Shown here piece by piece: positions 1 through 6,708 of a stretch of 12,163 bases of DNA. The DNA is from Phycisphaerae bacterium (GTDB taxonomy: Bacteria; Planctomycetota; Phycisphaerae; UBA1845). The notes below the pieces were generated by a model. The model was not told the origin of the DNA, did not search any database, and worked only from the letters and a program-made list of their open reading frames with translations. Within the stretch, counting starts at the first letter, position 1. Every line of letters begins with the position of its first letter. The stretch spans positions 1-12,163 of the forward strand of contig BQJS01000151.1 of the NCBI GenBank assembly GCA_021604825.1, read 5' to 3'. The translations under genes were made by a program, and so were the position numbers.

Positions 1-192
1 TTGGGCGATCGACGTTATGCCCACAAGCAAGCCGCTGCGGCTGATTTGGTGCCATATGAACCGTCGTACAAATTCGTAACGGGCGGCGAGTTGCTCTACA
101 CCGTTGCAAGGGTAGACGACCACTTGGCCAAGCGAGACGCCCAACGCGTCGACGAAAAAATCAATTCGCCAAGCGATGTCGTAGCCCCGTAA
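1..192 (+). CDS. 3' end of an unidentified ORF (partial)
   Basis: This is an open frame entering from the left edge and ending in a TAA stop at 190-192. It shows 63 residues, charged toward the C-terminus (a segment reading VDDHLAKRDAQRVDEK), with no membrane segment and no motif I recognise. The first visible codon is TTG, but the gene may simply continue upstream, so no start is assigned. The opposite strand is also open across the same stretch, which weakens the call. Function unknown. Confidence 0.3.
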   Translation: MGDRRYAHKQAAAADLVPYEPSYKFVTGGELLYTVARVDDHLAKRDAQRVDEKINSPSDVVAP

Positions 193-258
193 GTGCATTT
201 GAGCGCGAAGATATCGTTGAAATACCCGGGCGAAGTAGTCTGACCCCTTCACGCGGTC

Positions 259-264
259 TATAGT
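259..264 (+). promoter_or_regulatory. Possible -10 box (TATAGT) ahead of the FecR-like gene
   Basis: TATAGT lies 74 bp upstream of the ATG at 339. It matches the sigma-70 -10 consensus at five of six positions. No good -35 hexamer lies 16-18 bp upstream, so this is a weak single-box prediction. Confidence 0.22.
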
Positions 265-338
265 TTGGAGAAGAACTGGCGAACACCCCCGTCGCCGTGT
301 GGGCTGAAACCAGTCTTTAACGCCTGAGAAAACGAGCC

Positions 339-1487
339 ATGTTCAAAACCCAAGTTAGCCTGTTCGCTGTCGTCATTGCATCCACAATTATGATCGCGCC
401 GGCGCATGCACAGCAATCAACAACTCAGCCACCCGCCGCACCTGCATCATCGGTTGCCCAGAAGACCATGACACCGGTCAACGCAACAACCGGTTCGACC
501 CAAGCCAAAACCGTCGCGTCGAATCCAAGCGCACAACCCAAGGCGTCGCTGGCTGCGAACACCAATGAAAGTGCGATGAAAGCAACGGTTGTCGAAGTCA
601 AAGGTACGGTTGAAACCGCGCCGGATGGCACCGACCCCACCGACATCAAGGCGTGGAAGCCGATCAAGGAAGGCGATCAGCTTGGCCAAAACGTGATGAT
701 TCGCACCGGTTTGCGATCGCGCTGTGTGCTGATGTTTGGCGAGGAGCCCAATCAGACGGTCATCAGCGTGCGTCGCGCAACACTTGCTCGAATCAGTGAA
801 TTCGCCAAGACCCCGACCGAGCAGCGCATCCGCATGGGATTGGGATACGGCGCGATTCGAGGCGGCAGTAGTGAGGGGACATTGCGCAGCGACGTGGTCA
901 TCAACTCAACCGTCGCAACACTAGCCAAACGCGGCACCGAAGGATTCGAACTGGAAGTCGAACCGACCACCGGTCGCTTCCGAATCTCGCTGGCCCAATC
1001 CGGATTGGTCGAAGCGCTCTCAAGACTCAACAATCAGCGACGCACCGTGTCGCCGGGCCAATACGCCACAAACGGCAATATCGCCAAGATGTGGGTCAAC
1101 CAGGACATTTTCGATCGATGCGTTCGCTTCTACGAATCAGAAGCCGTCAGCGATAGCGATTTGAATTTCATCGCCAAGGAAACTACTGGACTCTCGAACC
1201 TCGGACCAGCTGGCAGGGGTCTATTCGGGACCTCAGGGCGCAACTTTGGCAGCATTCTCAATCGCATTCAGAACAACCGAGGACGGATCAACCCCGCGAC
1301 CTTGATGCTTCTGCAAGACGGCGCGATCCCAAGACCCGAAGGCAGCTTCGGATTCGGACAGACGTTTCGCGTCCTCACGCCGCATTTTGAACGGCCCGCG
1401 ATCCGACGCGCCACCTTCCGCGTACCGCGACCAGCCACCCTTATGCCCACTCGGTTGATCAGGCACAGATCCGGTTCCCGGCGCTAG
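339..1487 (+). CDS. Secreted FecR-domain protein
   Basis: This is an exported protein of 382 residues. Residues 1-24 form a signal peptide: a short basic start (MFKTQ), a hydrophobic core, and an AHA cleavage site before QQ. Residues 25-79 are a low-complexity linker rich in Ala, Thr, Pro, Gln and Ser. From about residue 80 comes a FecR-like fold, with a start resembling 'VVEVKGTVE', a 'W..I.EGDQL' segment and 'IRTGLRSRCVLMF', the usual order for FecR domains that bind cell-wall or polymer ligands. A second FecR-type segment follows ('STVATLAKRGTEGFE'). The C-terminal 100 residues are Arg-, Gly- and Pro-rich and I cannot assign them. In the family such proteins are periplasmic or surface proteins; planctomycetes have many without a partner sigma factor or TonB receptor, and none is seen here. 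The ribosome binding site is weak (a GAGAAAACGAG purine stretch). The specific ligand is unknown. Confidence 0.78.
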   Translation: MFKTQVSLFAVVIASTIMIAPAHAQQSTTQPPAAPASSVAQKTMTPVNATTGSTQAKTVASNPSAQPKASLAANTNESAMKATVVEVKGTVETAPDGTDPTDIKAWKPIKEGDQLGQNVMIRTGLRSRCVLMFGEEPNQTVISVRRATLARISEFAKTPTEQRIRMGLGYGAIRGGSSEGTLRSDVVINSTVATLAKRGTEGFELEVEPTTGRFRISLAQSGLVEALSRLNNQRRTVSPGQYATNGNIAKMWVNQDIFDRCVRFYESEAVSDSDLNFIAKETTGLSNLGPAGRGLFGTSGRNFGSILNRIQNNRGRINPATLMLLQDGAIPRPEGSFGFGQTFRVLTPHFERPAIRRATFRVPRPATLMPTRLIRHRSGSRR

Positions 1488-1526
1488 TGCATCCTAATGG
1501 CCAGAATCTCGGGTAGTCCCCCAACC

Positions 1527-1614
1527 GTCACTCCCGCGCATGCGGGAGTCCAGAACGGACGATGAGTAACTTACGTCGCATGGATTCCAGCCCGCACATG
1601 GTGCGCGAAATGAC
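1527..1614. repeat. Bipartite palindromic repeat (REP/MITE-like, 88 bp)
   Basis: The element opens with GTCA and closes with TGAC. The left half (1530-1549) is a perfect hairpin with arms ACTCCCGC and GCGGGAGT and a GCAT loop, followed by CCAG. The right half (1581-1614) is the inverted, degraded counterpart: TGGATTCC, then a second hairpin with arms CGCAC (1593-1597) and GTGCG (1601-1605), then GCGAAATGAC. The two halves are therefore imperfect terminal inverted repeats around a spacer of about 30 bp. The layout resembles the widespread bacterial repeats that read GTCATTCCCGC...GCGGGAATCCAG, with paired hairpins. It may also terminate transcription from the FecR-like gene. There is no transposase gene nearby. 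Confidence 0.6.
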
Positions 1615-1672
1615 ACCAACCCAATTTCACATCCGAGTTGCTCCCGCCCAACGCGACATCTGCCGATGCAAG

Positions 1673-1681
1673 TGTTATCAT
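1673..1681 (+). promoter_or_regulatory. Candidate extended -10 promoter for glycogen synthase
   Basis: TGTTATCAT is an extended -10 element (TGn followed by TATCAT, five of six matches). It lies 55 bp before the ATG at 1737 and upstream of the GGAG ribosome binding site. No clear -35 box is present, which extended -10 promoters can tolerate. Its position between the repeat and the gene start is what makes it plausible. Confidence 0.35.
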
Positions 1682-1736
1682 GACACTTTGCCCATCCACT
1701 CTCGAATTGGTCCCATTCGATTTGGAGCGACCGAGC

Positions 1737-3596
1737 ATGTCTTCCATCGTCAACGCGAGTCGCCCCAAGAAGTCCGGTCCGAATTCTGATCAGACCAAAC
1801 CGGTTCTTTTTGAAATCGCGTGGGAAGTGTGCAACCAGGTCGGTGGAATCTACACCGTCTTGCGCTCCAAAGCGGCTGTCACCACCGAAGACTGGGGCGA
1901 TCGATATTGCCTCATCGGACCCTACGTCGAAGAGAAAGCCGCCGTCGAATTCGAAGAATTGGAACTGGGCCCGACGCTCGGAAAGACGATCGAGACGCTT
2001 CGCGCAACCGGCATGAAGATTCATTACGGTCGCTGGCTCGTCACCGGTAACCCGCGCGTACTGCTCATCGACGTCGGAGCATCCGCCCACAAGCTCGACG
2101 AATTCAGGCATTCCTTCTGGACAGACTGCCAGATCAATTATCCCGACGGTGACACCGAAACCAACGACTGCGTGTCGTTCGGCTATCTGCTTGCCCAATT
2201 CTTCGAGGCGCTATCGAAACAACTGAATAATCGCCGCCCGATCATCGCCCAGTTCCATGAATGGTTAGCCGGGGCGGCGATCCCGATCATCAAGAAACGC
2301 GAGCTGCCGGTCGCAACCATCTTTACCACCCATGCCACGCTGCTGGGACGATACCTGTGCGCTTCGACGCAGAATTTCTACGAACGCCTGCCGTGGATCA
2401 ACCCGGATCAGGAAGCCGGCGACCGCCAGATCTATCACCGATACTGCATCGAACGGGCAGCCGCCCACGGTGCCGATGTCTTCACCACCGTTTCGGACAT
2501 CACCGCCATCGAAGCTGACCACCTGCTCAAGCGTCGTCCTGAAAAAGTGCTGCCCAACGGGTTGCGGGTCGAGAAATTTGCAGCGATCCACGAATTTCAA
2601 AACCTCCATCGTGAGGCAAAAGAAAAGATCCATCATTTCACGCAGGCGCACTTCTTTCGATCGTCACCGTTCGACCTGGACAAGACGATCTACATGTTCA
2701 CGTCGGGGCGCTATGAGTATCACAACAAAGGCATCGACGTATTCATTGAAGGTCTCTCCCGACTCAACAACCACCTGATGCACGCCGGATCCGATGTCAC
2801 CGTCGTGGCGTTTATCGTGACCGCCGCCCCAACGCATCATCTCAACATCAAAGTGCTGCAAAACCATTCGATGTTGGCCGAACTCAAGAGTTGCTGCGAA
2901 GACGTCGCCCGGAGTTTTCAAAAACGACTCTTCGACGCAACGGCACGCGGTGAACTGCCACCGACCGAAGACCTGCTATCTAACGATGAAATCGTGATCC
3001 TCAAACGACTGCTGCACTCGCGATCCCAAACAGAGCTTCCACCGATCGTCACCCATCACATGGTGGACGATGCAGCCGACCCGGTGTTGGCCCACCTGCG
3101 ACACCGGCACCTGTTCAACAACAAACACGACCGCGTGAAAGTCGTGTTCCATCCCGAGTTCATCAACCGCACCAACCCGCTGTTTTCGATGGACTATCCG
3201 GAATTCGTTCGCGGCTGCCACTTGGGCGTGTTCCCGTCGTACTACGAACCATGGGGCTACACGCCAGCCGAGTGCGCCGTCATGGGCATCCCGTCAGTGT
3301 GTACCGACCTATCCGGATTCGGCGCGTTCATGCAGGCGAAGTTTTCCGATCACGATGAAAACGGAATCTTCGTCCTAAAGCGTCGCCACTGCGATTCAGA
3401 AAGTTCGATCGACCAGCTAGCCGACATCATGATTCGATTCTGCGCATTAGACCGTCGCCAACGCGTCCAACTACGCAACCGAGTAGAACGCCTGGCCCAA
3501 TGCCTGGACTGGACCGAGCTAAACCCCGCCTACGAAGAAGCAAGGGCGCTGGCCATGCAACGCGCCTACGGCGAAGCCGCCGTCAAGCAGCATTAG
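1737..3596 (+). CDS. Glycogen synthase, eukaryotic type (GT3 family)
   Basis: The enzyme transfers glucose from a nucleotide sugar (UDP-glucose in characterised GT3 enzymes) to the non-reducing end of glycogen in the cytoplasm. It has 619 residues from the chosen ATG, which has GGAG at 1724-1727 nine bases upstream; a TTG at 1638 would add 33 unconserved residues. Residues 23-45 read like animal and fungal glycogen synthase ('VLFEIAWEVCNQVGGIYTV'), including the nucleotide-sugar loop VGGIYTV. Further family marks are HEWLAGAAIP, THATLLGRYL, and the C-terminal GT-B segment 'YYEPWGYTPAECAVMGIPS' with the paired catalytic glutamates E504 and E512. A helix with arginines at 573, 574, 576, 580, 582 and 585 matches the spacing of the glucose-6-phosphate-sensing cluster of the yeast and mammalian enzymes. 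It lacks their long phosphorylated C-tail. This is not the GlgA (GT5) type usual in bacteria. No other glycogen gene is in the window. Confidence 0.93.
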   Translation: MSSIVNASRPKKSGPNSDQTKPVLFEIAWEVCNQVGGIYTVLRSKAAVTTEDWGDRYCLIGPYVEEKAAVEFEELELGPTLGKTIETLRATGMKIHYGRWLVTGNPRVLLIDVGASAHKLDEFRHSFWTDCQINYPDGDTETNDCVSFGYLLAQFFEALSKQLNNRRPIIAQFHEWLAGAAIPIIKKRELPVATIFTTHATLLGRYLCASTQNFYERLPWINPDQEAGDRQIYHRYCIERAAAHGADVFTTVSDITAIEADHLLKRRPEKVLPNGLRVEKFAAIHEFQNLHREAKEKIHHFTQAHFFRSSPFDLDKTIYMFTSGRYEYHNKGIDVFIEGLSRLNNHLMHAGSDVTVVAFIVTAAPTHHLNIKVLQNHSMLAELKSCCEDVARSFQKRLFDATARGELPPTEDLLSNDEIVILKRLLHSRSQTELPPIVTHHMVDDAADPVLAHLRHRHLFNNKHDRVKVVFHPEFINRTNPLFSMDYPEFVRGCHLGVFPSYYEPWGYTPAECAVMGIPSVCTDLSGFGAFMQAKFSDHDENGIFVLKRRHCDSESSIDQLADIMIRFCALDRRQRVQLRNRVERLAQCLDWTELNPAYEEARALAMQRAYGEAAVKQH

Positions 3597-3637
3597 TTGA
3601 CCGTCAATTTCTTGGAAACCGCATCACGCATGAGTGG

Positions 3638-3658
3638 CCCATCTCATCCTGAGATGGG
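3638..3658 (+). terminator. Perfect hairpin downstream of glycogen synthase
   Basis: Nine-base arms CCCATCTCA and TGAGATGGG enclose a TCC loop, 41 bp past the stop. It could end the glycogen synthase transcript, but no T-run follows, so intrinsic termination is uncertain. The same hairpin, with a wobble-preserving change, occurs in the related repeat at 5317-5333, so it belongs to the repeat rather than to the gene. Confidence 0.4.
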
Positions 3659-3780
3659 GGACGCGATGATCAGCGCCCTTAACCGCCCATGTGAATCGCC
3701 AGGCGTACTTCGCCGCCAAATCACGAAGATGTCGCAATCGATGACGTTGGGAATCTAGAAAGCACCTTCGGCGCTTTGCA
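3641..3780 (-). repeat. Left copy of ~140-bp diverged direct repeat
   Basis: This copy lies just 3' of the leftward exonuclease gene. It aligns collinearly with 5318-5455. The first 32 bases match at 26 positions without gaps. Then ATCGCCA (3695), CGCCAAAT (3714), TAGAA (3756) and TCGGCGCTTTGCA (3768-3780) recur in the other copy at offsets differing by only one or two bases. Both copies begin with a conserved stem-loop. I see no open frame shared by the two, no transposase and no clear integron attC boxes. The strand given is that of the genes it follows. Confidence 0.7.
3759..3777 (-). terminator. Hairpin 3' of the exonuclease gene
   Basis: Read on the minus strand, AAAGCGCC, a GAA loop and GGTGCTTT form an eight-pair stem with one G-T wobble, 23 bp past the exonuclease stop. 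The stem is strong, but only a CTAGATT sequence follows, not a long T-run. It lies inside the left repeat copy. Confidence 0.35.
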
Positions 3781-3800
3781 ACTTATAGGCGGGCCATTAA

Positions 3801-4550
3801 TTATAGCTCATCAAGAGCTTCAAACAGCAATTCACGAACGTTATCTCGTTCAAACGTATCGAAGTTACAGTCCTGAATAGCAAGGCTTGTATAATCATAG
3901 AGCGTTTGAAACCGGCTTCTCAAATCCTTATTGTCTTCGAGGCAATAAAGCAATGCGTACGCATCTGTGTAATCAACCTCGCCGTCTGCAAGTATGTCAT
4001 CAATAAGCGATTTGAAATCGCTAAATCCTCGTTGCTTCGGCGCCTCAACAGGCACCGAAGTCGGAGCCATCTCTTGGAGCTTAAGAAACACGCTTGCACA
4101 GGCAATCGCATCTTCCCTGGCATTGTGATGCTTGAACTTCGGCAGCCTAAAGTGCTTTACAAGTGATTTGAGTTTATGATTCTTAAGATGCGGCAGACGC
4201 TCTCGTGCAATCAAGCAAGCATCGGTGTATTCAAAGTGCAACCCTAAACCAAAGTAATCCGAGAGAGCATCGAGAACTTGTTGATCGAATCTGCTGTACG
4301 CAACAAGTGGAAGGCCAAAGCACTCCTCCAACATCGGGAACAATGCTTCAAAGGACGGCATTCTTGACGTGTGTTCGTCCGTGATTCCATGAATTTGCGA
4401 CTGAAACGGTGCGTGGCCGCCAACTGGCTTGATAAGATATTCTTGCGATTCAGTAATCTCCCCGTCCACGACTCGTGCGTATCCAATCGCGCACGCGCTA
4501 ACCCGCCTAGAATTCGCAGTTTCGAAATCGATTGCAATGAAATCGCGCAT
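3801..4550 (-). CDS. DEDDh 3'-5' exonuclease (DnaQ-like)
   Basis: The product is a 249-residue exonuclease of the DnaQ / epsilon / RNase T superfamily, expected to remove nucleotides from 3' ends with two metal ions. Motif I is DFET with D8 and E10. Motif II carries D89 in 'VAYSRFDQQVL', where the family usually reads AHNxxFD, so the His and Asn before it are Tyr and Ser here. Motif III is HNAREDA with H142 and D147. HGIT near residue 54 is also typical. After residue 160 a linker leads to an acidic helical domain (about 177-249) with 'ILADGEVDYTDAYALLYCLEDN', resembling helical domains appended to some DnaQ-like proteins; it may bind a partner. The start is the ATG at 4550, with AAGGA six bases upstream; the TTG at 4565 has no such site. 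It lies 24 bp behind the channel gene and is probably co-transcribed with it. Its base composition is more AT-rich than that of flanking genes. The substrate is unknown. Confidence 0.85.
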   Translation of the reverse strand: MRDFIAIDFETANSRRVSACAIGYARVVDGEITESQEYLIKPVGGHAPFQSQIHGITDEHTSRMPSFEALFPMLEECFGLPLVAYSRFDQQVLDALSDYFGLGLHFEYTDACLIARERLPHLKNHKLKSLVKHFRLPKFKHHNAREDAIACASVFLKLQEMAPTSVPVEAPKQRGFSDFKSLIDDILADGEVDYTDAYALLYCLEDNKDLRSRFQTLYDYTSLAIQDCNFDTFERDNVRELLFEALDEL

Positions 4551-4574
4551 CGGTAATCCTTTCAAGTCGTGACG

Positions 4575-5276
4575 CTATTCATCCAACTCCCTTGCCTTCG
4601 ACAGGGCCGAAGCCATTAGCCCGGCAGGCACCGAAACCAAACCCAGCCCGATCATCAGAACAATGAATGTAAAAATGCGCCCGCCCGTTGTAATAGGGTA
4701 CACGTCTCCATAGCCGACGGTTGTAAGCGTGCAAATAGCCCACCAAAACGATGTGAACACAGAGCTAAACGCCTCGGGCTGTGCGGTGTTCTCGAAATAG
4801 TATATTCCAACAGCGGCAAAGTAGAGCATCATTAAAGAGACGATCCCAAACAAGACGAGTTCTTCCCGAGCAATCAACAATGCCCGGTGAATTCGGCTAA
4901 CCGCCTTGCTGTATCTTACCAACTTGAATGCTCTTAATAATCGAAGCAGTCGGACCGCTCGGATGGACCGAAGGTCTATGCCGGAAGCGACGTAGAAAGG
5001 CAGGATCGCGGCAAGATCAACGATGCCGAAGAAGCTGAAGACAAATGCCGATTTGTTGTCTGCAACCATAAGTCGCAATATGTATTCAACAGTGAATACA
5101 ATCACCGTCGCGACCTCGATGTAATAAAGCCAACTACGAGTAGCCCCGTTCAAATCAGGAATAGTCTCCAGTGAGAACGTAACAAGAGACAAGACGATGA
5201 GAGCTTGAAGACAGAAATCAAAGATGCGCCCCGGCCCCGTATCGCTACACTCGATGATGTTTTTCAAGCGAGTCAT
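4575..5276 (-). CDS. Voltage-gated K+ channel (Kv / KvAP-like)
   Basis: This is a 233-residue six-transmembrane inner-membrane channel subunit, expected to assemble as a tetramer. S1 is about 22-38 and S2 50-71 with acidic E64. S3 is about 79-95 with D87. The S4 voltage sensor has a basic residue at every third position (R103, R106, R109, R112, R115, K118, R121). The pore loop ends in TVGYGD (186-191), the K+ selectivity filter. S6 is about 199-222 with a VPAG gating bend. Length and layout fit bacterial Kv channels; there is no cytoplasmic cyclic-nucleotide or RCK domain. It is the first gene of a leftward pair, with the exonuclease ATG 24 bp after its stop. The start ATG is preceded by a GGAACAAGA purine stretch. 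The right repeat copy sits 41 bp upstream. The pairing of a K+ channel with an exonuclease is unusual; its biological meaning is not shown by the sequence. Confidence 0.93.
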   Translation of the reverse strand: MTRLKNIIECSDTGPGRIFDFCLQALIVLSLVTFSLETIPDLNGATRSWLYYIEVATVIVFTVEYILRLMVADNKSAFVFSFFGIVDLAAILPFYVASGIDLRSIRAVRLLRLLRAFKLVRYSKAVSRIHRALLIAREELVLFGIVSLMMLYFAAVGIYYFENTAQPEAFSSVFTSFWWAICTLTTVGYGDVYPITTGGRIFTFIVLMIGLGLVSVPAGLMASALSKARELDE

Positions 5277-5317
5277 TCTTGTTCCGCAGATCCGAATAAA
5301 CTTGGCCCGAGTAGTTC

Positions 5318-5455
5318 ATCTCATTATGAGGTGAAGGGCGCGATGATCATTATCCTGGAATCGCGAGTTTATCGCCATGCAAAGCGTATCGCCAAATACT
5401 GAGGTAGCTACGTTCGGCGACTTTATGCACTTAGAAGAGCGATCGGCGTTTTGCA
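5318..5455 (-). repeat. Right copy of ~140-bp diverged direct repeat
   Basis: This is the partner of 3641-3780, in the same orientation. It falls between the 3' end of the leftward DUF368 gene and the start of the channel gene. Its conserved stem-loop is 5317-5333 (arms CATCTCA and TGAGGTG). Compared with the left copy, one base of the 3' arm changes A to G, turning an A-T pair into a T-G wobble, so pairing is preserved. Shared anchors are ATCGCCA (5371), CGCCAAAT (5390), TAGAA (5432) and TCGGCGTTTTGCA (5443-5455). The channel promoter must lie in or next to this copy. Confidence 0.7.
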
Positions 5456-5471
5456 GCTAATCATCGGCTCC

Positions 5472-5491
5472 CCCATGTTTGAAAACATGGG
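5472..5491 (-). terminator. Perfect 9-bp inverted repeat just past the DUF368 gene
   Basis: Arms CCCATGTTT and AAACATGGG enclose a two-base GA spacer, beginning six bases after the stop of the DUF368 gene. A two-base loop means the last pair or two would open in the folded form. No T-run follows on the minus strand (GGAGCCGATG), so it may end or stabilise the 3' end of the mRNA rather than act as a classical intrinsic terminator. Confidence 0.4.
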
Positions 5492-5497
5492 CCACCT

Positions 5498-6520
5498 TTA
5501 TGAATTGCTTTCGTTCTTGCTCTTATCCAGCCGGCCTAGCAGCAGCGTGCAGATGAATCCGGCTATGAACATTAGCGAGGCGAGTGCGATGTTCTTGGAA
5601 TTGAAATCGGATTTCTTGCGTTCTTTCCAATGTTCGATGATGTAGCCGGCCCGCGCTTCGATGCCTTCGACTTCGGCGACGCCTTCCAAACCGGCGGCGT
5701 TGGCGTATTCGACGAGTTGCAATTCGGTGCATCGATTGAGCGCTTTGAGTTGCGGCGTTTTGTCGAACGGCCACAAGCCGATGACGGAACCCAGCAGCAT
5801 CCCCAACAACACGCCGAGGGTCACATCCTTGTGTTTTCGCAGCAGGTACTTGAGCAGATTTGAAAGGCCGACGATTCCGATGACCGCACCGATCCCCACG
5901 GGCGCGAGAATTCGAAACGCTTTGAAGTTGCGATCCTTCAAGTCAGCCACCGCACCGATGACGCGATCGTATTGGTCGAGAATCAAAAGCATGTACGAAC
6001 CGCTGATGCCCGGCAGCACCATCGTCGTCGAACCCACCACACCCGAAGCGACATCCATCACGGGGTTGCGCGGCATCGCCACATAGTCCTTGGCCAACAC
6101 AATGCCAACCATCAGCGCGATGCCAGCCAGCGCTCCTCCGATCGACTTCGGGGTGGCACGACCGATCATCTTGAGAAGTAGCGGCGCACCTCCCAGCGTC
6201 AATCCAATAAACAACGCGAACATCAGCGGCGCATGCCATAGGAGCAACGACAGAATCACGCTCGAAAGCGAGAAGATCGAAACGCCCGCGAACCCCATCA
6301 CGAGCGCCAGGAAGACAATCCGCCGCCAAGAAAACCGAAACGAACTGATCTCCGCCACCGACGCGATGAATTCTTCATAGATGCCAATAGCCAAGATCAT
6401 CGTCCCGCCAGACACACCGGGGATTAGGTTGGCGATACCCATCAGCACGCCACCGACAGCCACAATGCACCCCCAGCCGGCTGACATCAACGACTTATGC
6501 TCTTCGTTTGATTCCGACAA
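5498..6520 (-). CDS. DUF368 membrane protein, undecaprenyl-phosphate translocase family
   Basis: This is a 340-residue multi-pass inner-membrane protein of the DUF368 family. Work on this family (PopT) assigns it to returning undecaprenyl phosphate, the lipid carrier of cell-wall precursors, to the cytoplasmic face. The diagnostic duplicated motifs are present: 'NLIPGVSGGTM' at 31-41 with GIYEE following, and 'VLPGISGSYMLLIL' at 168-181. The two mark an internal inverted-type duplication of the membrane core. Hydrophobic segments run throughout, except for a soluble insert at about 254-308, rich in charged residues, before the last helix (309-329). The start is TTG at 6520, supported by AGGAG six bases upstream. 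The gene is transcribed divergently from coaE and stands alone. Assignment to the family is firm; the transport role is taken from characterised members. Confidence 0.92.
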   Translation of the reverse strand: MSESNEEHKSLMSAGWGCIVAVGGVLMGIANLIPGVSGGTMILAIGIYEEFIASVAEISSFRFSWRRIVFLALVMGFAGVSIFSLSSVILSLLLWHAPLMFALFIGLTLGGAPLLLKMIGRATPKSIGGALAGIALMVGIVLAKDYVAMPRNPVMDVASGVVGSTTMVLPGISGSYMLLILDQYDRVIGAVADLKDRNFKAFRILAPVGIGAVIGIVGLSNLLKYLLRKHKDVTLGVLLGMLLGSVIGLWPFDKTPQLKALNRCTELQLVEYANAAGLEGVAEVEGIEARAGYIIEHWKERKKSDFNSKNIALASLMFIAGFICTLLLGRLDKSKNESNS

Positions 6521-6526
6521 TTGAAA

Positions 6527-6531
6527 CTCCT
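6527..6531 (-). promoter_or_regulatory. Shine-Dalgarno AGGAG fixing the TTG start of the DUF368 gene
   Basis: Read on the minus strand, AGGAG lies six bases before TTG at 6520. This is ideal spacing and decides for the rare TTG codon over internal Met codons, the first of which is at residue 12. Confidence 0.7.
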
Positions 6532-6664
6532 AGAAAACGAATCCACTCGACGCCAACCGCAAGACCAAACGGGGCGGGCCAACCTTGTATCGACTCAATG
6601 CCGGCGCGTCGAGTGTCTGCCGACATCGCCTTAATTCCGGGAGGGCAAATTGGACGACGCGCGT

Positions 6665-6670
6665 TATAAT
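6665..6670 (+). promoter_or_regulatory. Consensus -10 box (TATAAT) for coaE
   Basis: A perfect TATAAT lies 39 bp before the coaE start. The region 16-18 bp upstream (around 6641-6648, GAGGGCAA) is not a good -35 box; TTGGAC at 6650 is too close. Initiation would fall near 6677, giving a short leader that contains the GGAG site at 6694-6697. Confidence 0.45.
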
Positions 6671-6708
6671 CCCGTCCCAACGAAATCCCAATCGGAGACC
6701 CCAATCGC

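Noticed and set aside
1638..1736. TTG start for glycogen synthase 33 codons upstream
   Set aside because: The extra residues do not resemble the family, the frame runs through the candidate promoter, and the ATG at 1737 has a GGAG site at good spacing.
1494..2198. Leftward open frame of 234 codons
   Set aside because: It lies antisense to the conserved N-terminal half of glycogen synthase and the palindromic repeat, and shows no recognisable protein features.
3676..3752. Integron attC site within the left repeat (CCTTAAC and GTTGGGA)
   Set aside because: The boxes only partly match RYYYAAC/GTTRRRY and have no collinear counterpart in the right copy (GTT offsets 105 versus 94). No integrase gene is present.
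4551..4565. TTG start for the exonuclease
   Set aside because: This frame start contains the AAGGA ribosome binding site of the ATG at 4550, which directly precedes the conserved DFET motif.
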